This document shows positions 9,437 to 18,764 of a stretch of 64,000 nt of DNA, one piece after another (the first letter of the stretch is position 1; each line of letters starts with the position of its first letter). The notes beneath the pieces were generated by a model. It was given only the letters and a program-made list of their open reading frames with translations. It had not been told where the DNA came from and searched no databases. Both the position numbers and the translations under genes were made by a program. The stretch is from Natrinema salsiterrestre (GTDB lineage Archaea; Halobacteriota; Halobacteria; Halobacteriales; Natrialbaceae). The stretch spans positions 62,001 through 126,000 of the forward strand of contig NZ_JAMQOT010000003.1 in NCBI RefSeq assembly GCF_029502005.1, given 5' to 3'.

Positions 9437-9922
9437 TTACGCCGAGACGTCGAACTCGTCGGCGGCCTCTTCGACGTTGTCGGCGACGGCGCCGACGTTC
9501 TCCTCGACCTGCTCGTGGGCTTCGAGGGCGGCGTCGAACGACGTGTCGACGACCTCGGAGTAGCTGCGGGCGAACTCCTCGTAGGCGACTTCCGACTCCT
9601 CGAGCGCTTCGAGGTAGGCGTCGATCGACTGCGACTGGGCCTCGGTGGCCGAGTCGAAGCCTTCGTCGACGAGCTCGCGGAGCTCGCCGAAGTCGGCGGC
9701 CTCCTCGGGCAGCGACGCCTCGAGGGCGTCGAAGTAGGCGTGGATTGCGCCCTTGGTCAGCTCTGCGTTGGACTCCACGAGCGAGCTCGAGGTCTCGACG
9801 GCGTCGGCGAAGGCGCTGATCGAGGTCTGCTGTGCCTCGAGGGCGTCGTGGGTCAGGGTCTGGCTCTGTTCGATTGCGGTGCGCTGTGCGTCGAAGACTG
9901 CGGTGAATGGGTTCTGTGTCAT
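9437..9922 (-). CDS. phaP: Phasin, PHA granule-associated protein
   Basis: A 161-residue acidic all-helical protein starting MTQNPFTAVFDAQ at 9922. Long amphipathic helices with Gln/Glu/Ala-rich heptads fit haloarchaeal phasins, which coat PHA granules and limit their size. The ATG overlaps the stop of the AbrB-type regulator gene by 4 nt, reproducing the phaR-phaP pair known in Haloferax mediterranei. An upstream extension of the frame only overlaps phaR and was rejected. Confidence 0.88.
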   Translation of the reverse strand: MTQNPFTAVFDAQRTAIEQSQTLTHDALEAQQTSISAFADAVETSSSLVESNAELTKGAIHAYFDALEASLPEEAADFGELRELVDEGFDSATEAQSQSIDAYLEALEESEVAYEEFARSYSEVVDTSFDAALEAHEQVEENVGAVADNVEEAADEFDVSA

Positions 9923-10242
9923 GATTGATCTTCTCGGTCGCGTTTGACGGGGACGACGATCGTCTGGACGATATCGCCCTCCTCGATGTCGAGGGCCTCC
10001 CGTTCGGGTCCGGGAATGCTGATCCGACCGCCGCTCTGGACGCGGGCCTTGAACGTCGCCGTGCCCATGTTCATGGGCCCGAAGGCGGACGTGTTCTCGA
10101 GCGGGTTCGCCGACGTGGCCTGCAGCAACTGTTTCATCATCTCCTGCTGGGATTCGGCGACCTGTTCGCCCGCTTCCTGCATCTGTTCCGTGAACATCGC
10201 AGGCGGGAACCAGCTCGATCGGTCGGAGTCGTCCGTCATCAA
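9919..10242 (-). CDS. phaR: AbrB/SpoVT-type regulator of PHA genes (PhaR-like)
   Basis: A 107-residue protein with a helical N-terminal half and a C-terminal swapped-hairpin AbrB-like DNA-binding region (TFKARVQSGGRISIPGPEREALDIEEGDIVQ, about residues 63-93). In Haloferax mediterranei, PhaR of this type represses phaRP and binds PHA granules; the same role is inferred here. It is first gene of phaR-phaP-phaE-phaC. Direct and inverted GATACCA copies just upstream are candidate operators. Confidence 0.85.
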   Translation of the reverse strand: MMTDDSDRSSWFPPAMFTEQMQEAGEQVAESQQEMMKQLLQATSANPLENTSAFGPMNMGTATFKARVQSGGRISIPGPEREALDIEEGDIVQTIVVPVKRDREDQS

Positions 10243-10257
10243 CAGTACATTGGCTCC

Positions 10258-10310
10258 CGGACATAATAAGCCTTTCCACTAGATACCATCTGATACCATG
10301 AGTTGGTATC
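10258..10310 (-). promoter_or_regulatory. phaR promoter with GATACCA/TGGTATC repeats
   Basis: A TATA-like CTTATTATG on the minus strand (about 10260-10270) lies about 25 nt before the phaR ATG at 10242, implying a leaderless transcript. Immediately upstream are two direct GATACCAT copies at 10282-10289 and 10292-10299 (10-nt spacing, one helical turn) and an inverted TGGTATC at 10304-10310. The position suits an autoregulatory PhaR operator or an activator site. This assignment is inference. Confidence 0.55.
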
Positions 10311-10506
10311 GTCTGGATCATAACACCGGAGTCCGGGGTACGATGAACGGCGGCGTCGACTGAACCGCGGTCGTGACAGTTCAATTTGAACGCCGGAATC
10401 GGCCGGAAGGGACGCCCTAAGGAGAAATTACTACATGATCGAATCGGTAAAACGGGCTTGGTCAAGCCAAAGAAGTCATATGCACCCCACGCCTAGCCGC
10501 CAGTAG

Positions 10507-11145
10507 ATGTCCCACCAGAACGCTGGCGAAGACAACCTCGCGGCCATGACGAACGCGTGGTCGGCGATGACGCGAGGCTTTCTTCGAACCGCGACCGCCG
10601 CGAACCGTGCGGCAGTGTCCGCGATGATCCCGTCCGTGGATACCGAGAACGGCACGGACAGCGGCCGAATCGCGCCGCCGATTCCGTCGGTCGAGTACTC
10701 CGATCTCGACTGGCAGTTCGATCGCACCGTCGACGATCCGGACCGCATCAGCGTCGGCGATACCGTCACCTTCGAGAAGGCGCTGACCGACGAGGACGTC
10801 CGGGCGTTCGCCGCAGTCAGCGGCGACACGAACCGTCTCCACCTCGACGAGGACTTCGCGTCCGACACCCGCTTCGGCGAACGCATCGTCCACGGAACGC
10901 TCGTCTCCGGACTCATCAGCTCCGCGCTGGCCCGGCTCCCCGGACTCACCATCTACCTCTCTCAGGACCTCGAGTTCAGCGGCCCGGTCGGAATCGGCGA
11001 CCGCGTGTCCGCTCGCGTCGAAATCGTCGAAGACCTCGGGAACGACCAGTACCGCCTCGAGACGGTCGTCCGCGACGAGGACGACGATGCGACCGTCATC
11101 GACGGCGAAGCCGTCGTCCTGATCGACGACATGCCCGACGAGTAA
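10507..11145 (+). CDS. phaJ: MaoC-type (R)-specific enoyl-CoA hydratase
   Basis: A 212-residue protein. After an N-terminal helix resembling the start of PHA-associated proteins (about 1-60), a hot-dog MaoC domain spans about 75-205. The catalytic pattern is AAVSGDTNRLHLDEDFA with Asp and His, and FGERIVHGTLVSGLIS follows. Such enzymes hydrate trans-2-enoyl-CoA to (R)-3-hydroxyacyl-CoA, feeding beta-oxidation intermediates to PhaC. It is divergent from phaR. A TATA-like TCATATG lies about 27 nt upstream. Confidence 0.85.
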   Translation: MSHQNAGEDNLAAMTNAWSAMTRGFLRTATAANRAAVSAMIPSVDTENGTDSGRIAPPIPSVEYSDLDWQFDRTVDDPDRISVGDTVTFEKALTDEDVRAFAAVSGDTNRLHLDEDFASDTRFGERIVHGTLVSGLISSALARLPGLTIYLSQDLEFSGPVGIGDRVSARVEIVEDLGNDQYRLETVVRDEDDDATVIDGEAVVLIDDMPDE

Positions 11146-11225
11146 CTGTTTTCGTCAGCTCGCGGCCGGTCGGTGGCACGACGAGTTGCAACGTCGCTAA
11201 GTAGCTCCTCGCGGAATCGGCCCGT

Positions 11226-12620
11226 ATGACTCTCTTTGGAACCGCAGGGATCCGAGGCCCGATCGAAGACGTCTCGCCGTCGCTGGCGCTCGCCGTCGGA
11301 CAGGCCGCCGGTGAGGCCGGAGAAACGTTCGTCGTCGGCCGGGACGGCCGGGAGACCGGTCCGGCGCTCGCAGCGGCGATGGAAGCCGGGCTCGAGAGCG
11401 CCGGTGCCGACGTGCGTCGGCTGGGACGGGTACCGACGCCCGCACTCGCGTTCGCCTCGCGCGGACGGCGGGGCGTGATGCTCACCGCGAGCCACAACCC
11501 GCCCGAGGACAACGGCATCAAACTCTTCGCGGACGGCGTCGAGTACGACGGCGACGCCGAACGGACCATCGACGACCGGGTCGCGAGCGACGAGTCGCGG
11601 CTCGCCCGCTGGGACGAATGGGGCGACTCCGAGGGTCTCGCGGTGCTCGACCGGTACCGGTCAGCCGTCGAAGGCTACGTTCACGAGCAGTTCGGCGAGC
11701 GGGCTCGAGGGGGAGAATCCCCCTCGAGCGGCCCCCTCTCGGGCCTCCGGATCGCCGTCGACTGCGGGAACGGCGTCGGCGCGCTCGCGACCCCGCAGGT
11801 CCTCGAGCGACTCGGCGCGACGGTCGTCGCCGTCAACGCGTCCGTCGACGGCCACTTCCCCGGCCGCGAGAGCAAACCCACGCCGGAGACGCTCTCGGAG
11901 TTCACCGAGTTCCTGCTGGACGGTGCGTTCGACCTCGGGTTCGCTCACGACGGCGACGCCGACCGGCTCGTCGTCCTCGGCCCCGACGGCGACGTGATCC
12001 ACGAGGATACGGTCCTCGCCGCCGTCGCGGCGCACTACACGACCGAGAGCGACGCCGACGATCCCGTCGTCGTCACCACGCCCAACGCCTCGGCGCGCAT
12101 CGACGAACGGGTCCGCGCGGCCGGCGGCCGCGTCGAACGCGTCCGGCTGGGATCGCTTCACGAGGGAATCGCGCGCGAACGTGCACAGGGTACCGAGGGA
12201 ACCGAGATCGTCTTCGCCGCGGAGCCGTGGAAACACATCCACACCGCGTTCGGCGGCTGGATCGACGGCGTCGCCAGTGCCGCGGTCGTCGCCGCGCTCG
12301 TCGTCGACGCCGGTGACACCGAAGCGCTCCGCGAACCCATTACCGAACGGCCCTACCGAAAGGTCAGCGTCGAGTGCCCGGACGACGCGAAAGCGGGCGT
12401 TATGGCCGCCCTCGAGACCGCCCTCCCCGATGCCTTCCCCGAGGCCAGCGTCGGGACCGAGTACGGCGTCCGACTGGAGTTCCCGGACGCCGCCTGGATT
12501 CTCGTCCGACCCAGCGGAACGGAGCCGTACGTCCGGCTCTACGCCGAGAGCGACGACGTCGAGACGCTCGTCGCGAGCGCACGCGAGGTCATCGAATCGG
12601 CAGTCGCCGAGGAGGCCTAG
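11226..12620 (+). CDS. Phosphohexomutase-family enzyme (PGM/PMM/GlmM), possibly a phosphopentomutase
   Basis: A 464-residue alpha-D-phosphohexomutase. The phospho-Ser motif TASHNP is at 87-92 (Ser89), the metal loop DGDADR at 242-247 and the phosphate loop RPSGTEP at 428-434. The sugar-specificity loop, usually ExSGH-like, reads EPWKH (333-337), so substrate preference may differ from standard PGM/PMM or GlmM. It heads a same-strand run of nucleoside transport and salvage genes, where ribose-1-phosphate/ribose-5-phosphate interconversion would be useful. That role is inference; hexose mutase activity remains possible. Confidence 0.85.
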   Translation: MTLFGTAGIRGPIEDVSPSLALAVGQAAGEAGETFVVGRDGRETGPALAAAMEAGLESAGADVRRLGRVPTPALAFASRGRRGVMLTASHNPPEDNGIKLFADGVEYDGDAERTIDDRVASDESRLARWDEWGDSEGLAVLDRYRSAVEGYVHEQFGERARGGESPSSGPLSGLRIAVDCGNGVGALATPQVLERLGATVVAVNASVDGHFPGRESKPTPETLSEFTEFLLDGAFDLGFAHDGDADRLVVLGPDGDVIHEDTVLAAVAAHYTTESDADDPVVVTTPNASARIDERVRAAGGRVERVRLGSLHEGIARERAQGTEGTEIVFAAEPWKHIHTAFGGWIDGVASAAVVAALVVDAGDTEALREPITERPYRKVSVECPDDAKAGVMAALETALPDAFPEASVGTEYGVRLEFPDAAWILVRPSGTEPYVRLYAESDDVETLVASAREVIESAVAEEA

Positions 12621-12732
12621 CTCCGACCGGGGATCGGAGGGTGGTTTTATACGACGAGACGAGCGGCGATTATATCCGCAACCGTTAGCGTTTTCGACGA
12701 CTATATACCGGAGGTTTACGCTAGTCGGCCCT

Positions 12733-13785
12733 ATGGTACGAGATCGACGACGATTTCTGCAGGGTACGGCTGCCGCTGGACTCGCCGGCATCGCCGGCTG
12801 CGTTGGCGGGTTCGGCGACGAGGGGAGCTCGGACGTACGGGTCGGAATGGTGTACGCGACCGGCGGCCTCGGCGACGACTCGTTCAACGACATGGCCAGA
12901 CAGGGGGTCGTCAACGCGCGCGAAGACTTCGACCTCTCGTTCAATGAGACCGAACCGGGGAGCGCAAGCGAGTTCGATGGAGCACAGCGAGACTTCGCGG
13001 AATCCGGCGACTACGACCTGATCACCTGCGTCGGGTTCGCCCAAGCCGACGCCCTCTCGGGGAACGCGCCCGAGTATCCCGAGCAGAACTTCATGATCAT
13101 CGACTCGGTCGTCGAGGAAGACAACGTCCGGAGCTACGTGTTCGGGGAACCCGAGGGCTCGTTCCAGGTCGGCCACCTCGCGGGCCTGTTGACGGACCAG
13201 GAGTTCGCGGCCGGAGCCGGCGAAACGAATCCCGACGAGAGCGTGGTCGGCTTCGTCGGCGGTGTCGAATCGCCGCTGATCGAATCGTTCCAGGCCGGGT
13301 TCGAGGCCGGCGTCGAGTACGCCAACGAGGACGCCGAGGTCGTCTCGTCGTACGTCGGCGGCTTCAACGACACTGCGGGCGGCCAGTCGGCCGCTCGAGC
13401 GATGTACCAGGACCAGAACGCCGACATCGTGTTCCACGCGGCCGGCCGAACCGGGATCGGCGTCTTTCAGGCGGCACAGGACGAAGGCCGGTTCGCGATC
13501 GGCGTCGACGACGACCAGTCGGTCTCGAACCCGGACTTCGCCGACGTCATCCTCGCGAGTATGGTCAAGCGCGTCGACACCGCGGTCTACTCCGCGATCG
13601 AGTCGGTCGTCAACGATAATTTCGCCGGCGGCGAGACCGAAACCCTCGGCCTCGAGGAAGAGGGCGTCGCCAACGTCTACGGCGACGAACTCGGCGACGA
13701 GATCCCCCAGGACGTGAAGGATCAGGTCGCGGAGTCCCGGCAGGCGATCATCGACGGCGAGATCGACGTCCCGAGCGAACTGTAA
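12733..13785 (+). CDS. BMP-family nucleoside-binding lipoprotein
   Basis: A 350-residue substrate-binding protein. A twin-arginine signal (RRRFLQG, residues 5-11) and lipobox ending in Cys23 (IAGC) indicate Tat export and lipid anchoring. The mature part has BMP-family landmarks: DDSFNDMARQG, FAQADAL, QVGHLAGLL, VGFVGGVESPLI and a C-terminal VKRVDTAVYSAIES. It should deliver nucleosides to the ABC transporter encoded directly downstream (4-nt gap). A longer upstream reading overlaps the mutase gene and is not used. Confidence 0.9.
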   Translation: MVRDRRRFLQGTAAAGLAGIAGCVGGFGDEGSSDVRVGMVYATGGLGDDSFNDMARQGVVNAREDFDLSFNETEPGSASEFDGAQRDFAESGDYDLITCVGFAQADALSGNAPEYPEQNFMIIDSVVEEDNVRSYVFGEPEGSFQVGHLAGLLTDQEFAAGAGETNPDESVVGFVGGVESPLIESFQAGFEAGVEYANEDAEVVSSYVGGFNDTAGGQSAARAMYQDQNADIVFHAAGRTGIGVFQAAQDEGRFAIGVDDDQSVSNPDFADVILASMVKRVDTAVYSAIESVVNDNFAGGETETLGLEEEGVANVYGDELGDEIPQDVKDQVAESRQAIIDGEIDVPSEL

Positions 13786-13789
13786 TCGA

Positions 13790-15433
13790 ATGAGCGATTC
13801 CGGAGCGGGAACGACTGACGGGACGGGACCGAAGACCGGGGTGGACGCGGGAACTGCTGATCGAAAGAGTACGGGTAGCGACCTCGCAGTCCACCTCGAT
13901 GGCATCACCAAGCGGTTCCCCGGCGTCGTCGCGAACGACGACGTCGACCTCCGCGTCGAACGGGGAACCGTCCACGCCCTGCTCGGCGAGAACGGAGCCG
14001 GGAAGACGACGCTGATGAACGTCCTCTACGGACTCTACGAGCCCGAGGAGGGCCGCGTCGTCGTCGACGGCGAGGACCGGTCGTTCGGCTCGCCTCGAGA
14101 CGCCATCGACGCCGGCATCGGGATGATCCACCAGCACTTCATGCTGGTCGACCCGATGACGGTCGCCGAGAACATCGCGCTGGGAAACGAACCCACGAAG
14201 TGGTTCGGCATGGCGGTCGATCGCGAGCGTATCGACCGCGAGATTCGCGACCTCTGTGACAGGTACGGCTTCGACGTCGATCCCGACGCGACGATCGAAG
14301 ACGTCAGCGTCGGCGTCCAGCAGCGCGTCGAGATCCTCAAGGCGCTGTTCCGCGGTGCCGAAGTGCTCATCCTCGACGAGCCGACCGCCGTCCTCACGCC
14401 CCAGGAGGTCGAGGGCCTCTACGAGGTCCTCGAGGAACTCACCGACCAGGGGAAGACGATCATCTTCATCACGCACAAACTCGAGGAAGCGACCCACGCC
14501 GCCGACGCGATCACCGTCCTCCGGGACGGGAAGTCCGTCGGGACGGTCGATCCGGGCGGCACGAGCCGAAAAGAGCTGGCCGAGCGCATGGTCGGCCGGG
14601 AAGTGCTCCTCGAGGCCGAATCCGAGCCGGCCGAGGCCGGCGACGTCGTCCTCTCGGCCGACGACGTCACCGTCAGGGACGCCCGCGATATCGAGGTCGT
14701 TTCGGAGATCGACCTCGACGTGCGCGCGGGCGAAATCCTCGGTATCGCGGGCGTCGACGGCAACGGACAGGCCGAGCTTGTCGAAGCGATCACCGGTCTC
14801 GAGACGCCCGACGAGGGCACGATCACCTACGACGGAACGGACATCACGGAGTGGTCTCGCCGCCAGCGGATCGAACAGGGGATGGCCTACATTCCGGAGG
14901 ACCGCCACGAGCGCGGGCTCGTCATGCCCTTCGACCTCGTCGAAAACGGCGTCCTCGGCAGCCAGCGCTCACCGCGGTTCGCCACCAGTGGCCGGATCGA
15001 CTGGCCCGGGGTTCGCGATCACACCGAGGAGATCATCGAGACCTACGACGTCCGACCGCCGGACGCCGACGCCGACGCGCAGTCGCTCTCGGGCGGGAAT
15101 CAACAGAAGTTCATCGTCGGCCGCGAGTTCGAACGCGATCCGTCGCTCGTCGTCGCGACCCACCCCACTCGCGGGGTCGACATCGGCTCGACCGAATTCA
15201 TCCACGAGCGCCTGCTCGACCTTCGCCGGGAGGGCGTCGCGATACTGCTCGTCTCCTCGAACCTCGAGGAAGTGCAGGCCCTCTCCGACCGGCTGGCAGT
15301 GATCTACGAGGGCGAATTCATCGACGTCACGACCCCCGAGGACGTGACCGAAGAGGAACTCGGCTTGCTCATGGCCGGCCAGCGGCCGGACCAGCGCGAC
15401 GCGGCCGGCTCCGTCGGAGGTGACGACCGATGA
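13790..15433 (+). CDS. Nucleoside ABC transporter ATP-binding protein (two NBDs)
   Basis: A 547-residue protein with two fused nucleotide-binding domains. The first has Walker A GENGAGKT (67-74), signature SVGVQQR and Walker B LILDEPTAVL. The second has a degenerate Walker A (GVDGNGQ), signature LSGGNQQK and a VVATHPTRGVD Walker B region. This degeneracy is normal for the YufO/RbsA type. It powers uptake with the two following permeases; its stop overlaps the next start by 4 nt. Confidence 0.93.
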   Translation: MSDSGAGTTDGTGPKTGVDAGTADRKSTGSDLAVHLDGITKRFPGVVANDDVDLRVERGTVHALLGENGAGKTTLMNVLYGLYEPEEGRVVVDGEDRSFGSPRDAIDAGIGMIHQHFMLVDPMTVAENIALGNEPTKWFGMAVDRERIDREIRDLCDRYGFDVDPDATIEDVSVGVQQRVEILKALFRGAEVLILDEPTAVLTPQEVEGLYEVLEELTDQGKTIIFITHKLEEATHAADAITVLRDGKSVGTVDPGGTSRKELAERMVGREVLLEAESEPAEAGDVVLSADDVTVRDARDIEVVSEIDLDVRAGEILGIAGVDGNGQAELVEAITGLETPDEGTITYDGTDITEWSRRQRIEQGMAYIPEDRHERGLVMPFDLVENGVLGSQRSPRFATSGRIDWPGVRDHTEEIIETYDVRPPDADADAQSLSGGNQQKFIVGREFERDPSLVVATHPTRGVDIGSTEFIHERLLDLRREGVAILLVSSNLEEVQALSDRLAVIYEGEFIDVTTPEDVTEEELGLLMAGQRPDQRDAAGSVGGDDR

Positions 15434-16665
15434 GGGACCGACTCGCGGAGGTCCTCGATCGCCTCGTCGGCGCGTCGGCCCTCGAACGAGTCCTCATCAG
15501 CGTCGCGGCGCTGTTCGCCGCCGTCCTCGTCGGCGGCGTGCTCGTGTTCGTCTCCGGCGGATTCGCCACTTGCCGGACCGGCCTCGATCTGGCCGGCTGG
15601 ACGTTCTGTTATAACCCGATGCAGGTCTACTACGAGCTGTTCCTCGGCGCGCTCGGTCACCCGCTCGAGGGGGGCTGGCAGCTCACCAATTTCGGCCTCG
15701 CGACGACCCTCCAGCGGACGACGCTGCTGATCTTCGCGGGGCTGTCAGTCGCGGTGGCGTTCCGCGCCGGCCTGCTCAACATCGGAACGCAGGGACAGCT
15801 GGTCGTCGGCGGGCTGGCGACCGCCGTCACCGTCGTCTACGCGGCGGCGATCGTCCCCGGCGGGTTCATCGGAACGGTCGTTCTCATCCCGCTGGGCGTG
15901 TTCGCGGGCGCAGTCGTCGGCGGGTTCTACGGCGCTATTCCGGGGGTGCTGAAGGCGTACGGCGACGCCAACGAGGTCATCACGACGATCATGCTCAATT
16001 TCGTCGCGACCGGCGTCACGGCGACGATCCTGTCCTGGCAGTTTCAGGACCCGAACAGTAACAACCCCCAGACGAGACCCGTCCCCGAGTACGCGGAGAT
16101 TCCGAACCTCCCCCTGATCGGGTTCAGCGGTCGGATGGACTTCTCGCTGCTCGCGCTCGCCTTCGCCGTCGCGCTCATGATCGGGATCGCCTGGCTGTTC
16201 GCTCGAACCTCGTTCGGCTACGAACTCCGGACGAGCGGCCTCCAGCCCGAGGCCGCCGCCTACGGCGGGGTCGACGAGCGCCGCATGACCGTCGCGAGTA
16301 TGACTCTCTCGGGCGCGCTTGGCGGCATCGGCGGCGCGTTCTGGGTGCTCATGGTCCACGGGCGCTGGCTCGAGAACGTGCCCTCGCTGGGCTTCGACGG
16401 GATCGCCGTGTCGGTGCTGGCCGGCAACAGTCCGGTCGGCGTCGGCGCGGCGGCGTTCCTGTTCGGGGTGCTCCAGAGCGGCTCGCGCTCGATCGGGACG
16501 GGAACGGACGTGCCGCCGGAGCTGGTCGGCATCCTGTCGGGACTCATCATCCTCTTCGTCGCGATGCCGGAGTTCTTCCGGATGCTCGGACTGCGTTTCC
16601 GCCCCGCGGGGACCTCACAGCCCGCTCGCGCGGACGGCGGTGAGGGGGGTGACGTCGATGAGTGA
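15430..16665 (+). CDS. Nucleoside ABC transporter permease (YufP-like)
   Basis: A 411-residue integral membrane protein with about eight or nine helices. The segment FRAGLLNIGTQGQLVVGGLATA and the later GVDERRMTVASMTLSGALGGIGGAFWVL are typical of BPD_transp_2 permeases from BMP-linked transporters. Start and stop overlap neighbouring genes (4 nt and 8 nt), indicating strict co-translation with the ATPase and second permease. Confidence 0.92.
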   Translation: MRDRLAEVLDRLVGASALERVLISVAALFAAVLVGGVLVFVSGGFATCRTGLDLAGWTFCYNPMQVYYELFLGALGHPLEGGWQLTNFGLATTLQRTTLLIFAGLSVAVAFRAGLLNIGTQGQLVVGGLATAVTVVYAAAIVPGGFIGTVVLIPLGVFAGAVVGGFYGAIPGVLKAYGDANEVITTIMLNFVATGVTATILSWQFQDPNSNNPQTRPVPEYAEIPNLPLIGFSGRMDFSLLALAFAVALMIGIAWLFARTSFGYELRTSGLQPEAAAYGGVDERRMTVASMTLSGALGGIGGAFWVLMVHGRWLENVPSLGFDGIAVSVLAGNSPVGVGAAAFLFGVLQSGSRSIGTGTDVPPELVGILSGLIILFVAMPEFFRMLGLRFRPAGTSQPARADGGEGGDVDE

Positions 16666-17722
16666 CCTGGTCTCGAAGCGAACCGCCGGGGCGGCCGCGG
16701 CGCTCACTGTCGTCTGGATCGTCGTCGGACTGCTCGCGCCCGACTCGTGGCCCGGGGTTTTGCTCTCGATCGCCGCCAGTCCGAACACGCACACGGCGAC
16801 GCTCCGGCTCGCCGTACCGATCGCACTCGCCGCGATCGGCGGCATCTTCGCCGAGAAGAGCGGCGTCATCAACATCGGGATCGAGGGGCTGCTCATCGTC
16901 TCGGGGTTCAGCTCTATCGTCGCCACCTACTGGCTCGGTTCCGGGAGCACGACGCTGGGGCTGTCGAACCACTGGTGGGGACTCGTCGTCGGCGTCCTCA
17001 TCAGCGTCCTGTTCGCGCTGCTCTTCGCTGTCGTTTGCATCGAGTTCAAGGCCGATCAGATCATCGCCGGGCTCGCGGTCTGGCTCATCGCCCTGGGTCT
17101 CGCACCGTTCGTCTCCCGGATCGTCTTCGGGAGTCCGAACGCCACCACCATGGGGACGTTCAAACCCGTCACAGTCCCGGTGCTGTCGGAGATTCCGATC
17201 CTCGGCTACCTGCTGTTCGATACGCCGCCGCAGGTGTATCTCATGCTGTTCGGAGCGGTGGCGGGCTGGTACCTGCTCTTCCGGACGAGCTTCGGCCGTT
17301 GGGTCGTCGCCAGCGGCGAGAATCCGAAGGCGCTCGACACGGCCGGCGTCGACGTCCGGAAGGTCCGCTACGCCGCGGTCCTCCTCTCGGGCGTCTTCGC
17401 CGGCCTCGGCGGCGCGGGCTTCGCGCTCGGCCAGCTCGGAACCTTCGCCGGCGGCGGCCAGACCGACATCGCCGGCCGCGGGTTCATCGCGATCGCCACC
17501 TACCTGCTCGCGAACTACCACCCGATCGGTGCCTTGCTCGGATCCTTCCTCTTCGCGGGACTCAACTCGATGCAGAACGGGCTGCAGGCCGCCGGGTACG
17601 CCATCCCGACGGAACTCATCCGAACGATCCCCTACGCGACGGTGATCGTCGTCCTCGTGTTCGTCGGCCGCACCCGACTGCCCGAGGCCGCCGGTGAGGA
17701 CTACGAGTCCGGCGAAGACTGA
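16658..17722 (+). CDS. Nucleoside ABC transporter permease (YufQ-like)
   Basis: A 354-residue membrane protein starting at ATG 16658. It contains FAEKSGVINIGIEGLLIVSGF and AGVDVRKVRYAAVLLSGVFAGLGGAGFALGQLG, the second-permease hallmark, plus ANYHPIGALLGSFLFAGLN. It completes the heterodimeric pore with the preceding permease. The longer reading upstream overlaps the first permease in another frame and was rejected. Confidence 0.92.
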   Translation: MSDLVSKRTAGAAAALTVVWIVVGLLAPDSWPGVLLSIAASPNTHTATLRLAVPIALAAIGGIFAEKSGVINIGIEGLLIVSGFSSIVATYWLGSGSTTLGLSNHWWGLVVGVLISVLFALLFAVVCIEFKADQIIAGLAVWLIALGLAPFVSRIVFGSPNATTMGTFKPVTVPVLSEIPILGYLLFDTPPQVYLMLFGAVAGWYLLFRTSFGRWVVASGENPKALDTAGVDVRKVRYAAVLLSGVFAGLGGAGFALGQLGTFAGGGQTDIAGRGFIAIATYLLANYHPIGALLGSFLFAGLNSMQNGLQAAGYAIPTELIRTIPYATVIVVLVFVGRTRLPEAAGEDYESGED

Positions 17723-17792
17723 GTCGCTTTGTCGCTCTGCGCGATTTCGTCCGTTCGATGCCTTCTTGCGTCCGCTCGAGCTATCTCCTGCC

Positions 17793-18191
17793 GTGACAGA
17801 CAACCCTCTCATCGACGCCGCTCGCGACGTTCAGGACGAGGCCCACGTGCCCTATTCCGAGTATCGAGTCGGCGCGGCGCTCGAGACCGACGACGGCGAA
17901 GTCTTCGTCGGCTGCAACCTCGAGAACGCCAATTTCAGCAACAGCCTCCACGCCGAGGAGGTCGCCGTCGCCGAAGCGGTCAAGAACGGCCACCGCGAGT
18001 TCTCGCGCCTCGCCGTCAGCTCCGATCGTCGGGACGGCGTCACGCCCTGCGGGATGTGCCGGCAGACCCTCACCGAGTTCTGCGACGACGATCTCGTCGT
18101 GCTCTGTGACGAAGGCGAGGGAGAGGAGCCGACCGAGTACACGCTCGGGGAGCTTCTGCCGAATACGATCACGCAGGACACGCTCGAGTGA
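17793..18191 (+). CDS. cdd: Cytidine deaminase
   Basis: A 132-residue tetrameric-type cytidine deaminase converting cytidine to uridine. Zinc and catalytic motifs are visible: NSLHAEEVAVAEA (C-[HC]AE type, with the usual first Cys position occupied by His) and PCGMCRQ. The GTG at 17793 (VTDNPLIDAARDVQDEA) gives the family length. Placement between the nucleoside transporter and uridine phosphorylase fits pyrimidine nucleoside catabolism. Confidence 0.9.
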   Translation: MTDNPLIDAARDVQDEAHVPYSEYRVGAALETDDGEVFVGCNLENANFSNSLHAEEVAVAEAVKNGHREFSRLAVSSDRRDGVTPCGMCRQTLTEFCDDDLVVLCDEGEGEEPTEYTLGELLPNTITQDTLE

Positions 18192-18270
18192 CGACCGCCG
18201 GGTCAGTGCTCGCGCTGCGGTGAACGCTTTTTCGAAAGCGGGGTGAGCGCCGTCTCGAGAGCCGCGGAAG

Positions 18271-18705
18271 CTACGACTCCGCGTCCTCGAGTCGCTCTCG
18301 GAGGATCGTCCGGTGACACCGCTTCTTCTCGGTGTTTTCATAACAGACCAGCGCCAGCGACTCGCCGGAGGCCAGCCGATCTTTCAGCGCCGCGAGCGCC
18401 GCCTGTGCCTCGTCGGACTCCTCGAGGTGCTCCCGATACGTCTCGCCGAACCCGACCTGCTCCCACGCGGCGTTGTGGGCCCCCTCCTCGCAGAGCCCCT
18501 GCATCTTCATGTCCTCCGCGGCGTCGCGCATCGACTCGAGCAGGTCCGCGGGCGGGCCGAGTTCGGGAGAGTTCTCGTCGACGGCCGCGTGAAACCACGA
18601 CGTCGGTTGCCGGACGACGCCGACGCGCGTCGCGTCCGCCGGCAGGTCGGCGAGGTCGTGTTGAATCGCCGCGACGTAGGTGTCCGCGAGCGTTCCCCGT
18701 GCCAT
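18271..18705 (-). CDS. DUF488-family protein
   Basis: A 144-residue protein starting MARGTLADTYVAAIQHDL. The C-terminal LALVCYENTEKKRCHRTILRERL matches the DUF488 core (a conserved Cys and a CHR motif). Function is unknown. The start at 18705 lies 25-30 nt from the TATA-like element it shares with the divergent uridine phosphorylase gene; a few-codon longer form would overlap that promoter. Confidence 0.78.
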   Translation of the reverse strand: MARGTLADTYVAAIQHDLADLPADATRVGVVRQPTSWFHAAVDENSPELGPPADLLESMRDAAEDMKMQGLCEEGAHNAAWEQVGFGETYREHLEESDEAQAALAALKDRLASGESLALVCYENTEKKRCHRTILRERLEDAES

Positions 18706-18727
18706 ACGCTCGCTACGGAGGCCCCGC

Positions 18728-18740
18728 ATTTATATACCGC
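18728..18740. promoter_or_regulatory. Shared bidirectional TATA element
   Basis: The AT core TTTATATA in a GC-rich gap is nearly symmetric and sits about 29 nt from the minus-strand start (18705) and about 31 nt from the plus-strand start (18765). In haloarchaea a TATA box about 25-30 nt upstream of the ATG gives a leaderless mRNA, so one box may serve both genes. No second TATA-like sequence is visible in the 59-nt gap. Confidence 0.6.
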
Positions 18741-18764
18741 GCCGGCTCGAACCCCCGCTATTCG

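Noticed and set aside
12181-12732. N-terminal extension of the BMP lipoprotein
   Set aside because: It would overlap the 3' third of the mutase gene and push the Tat signal inside the protein.
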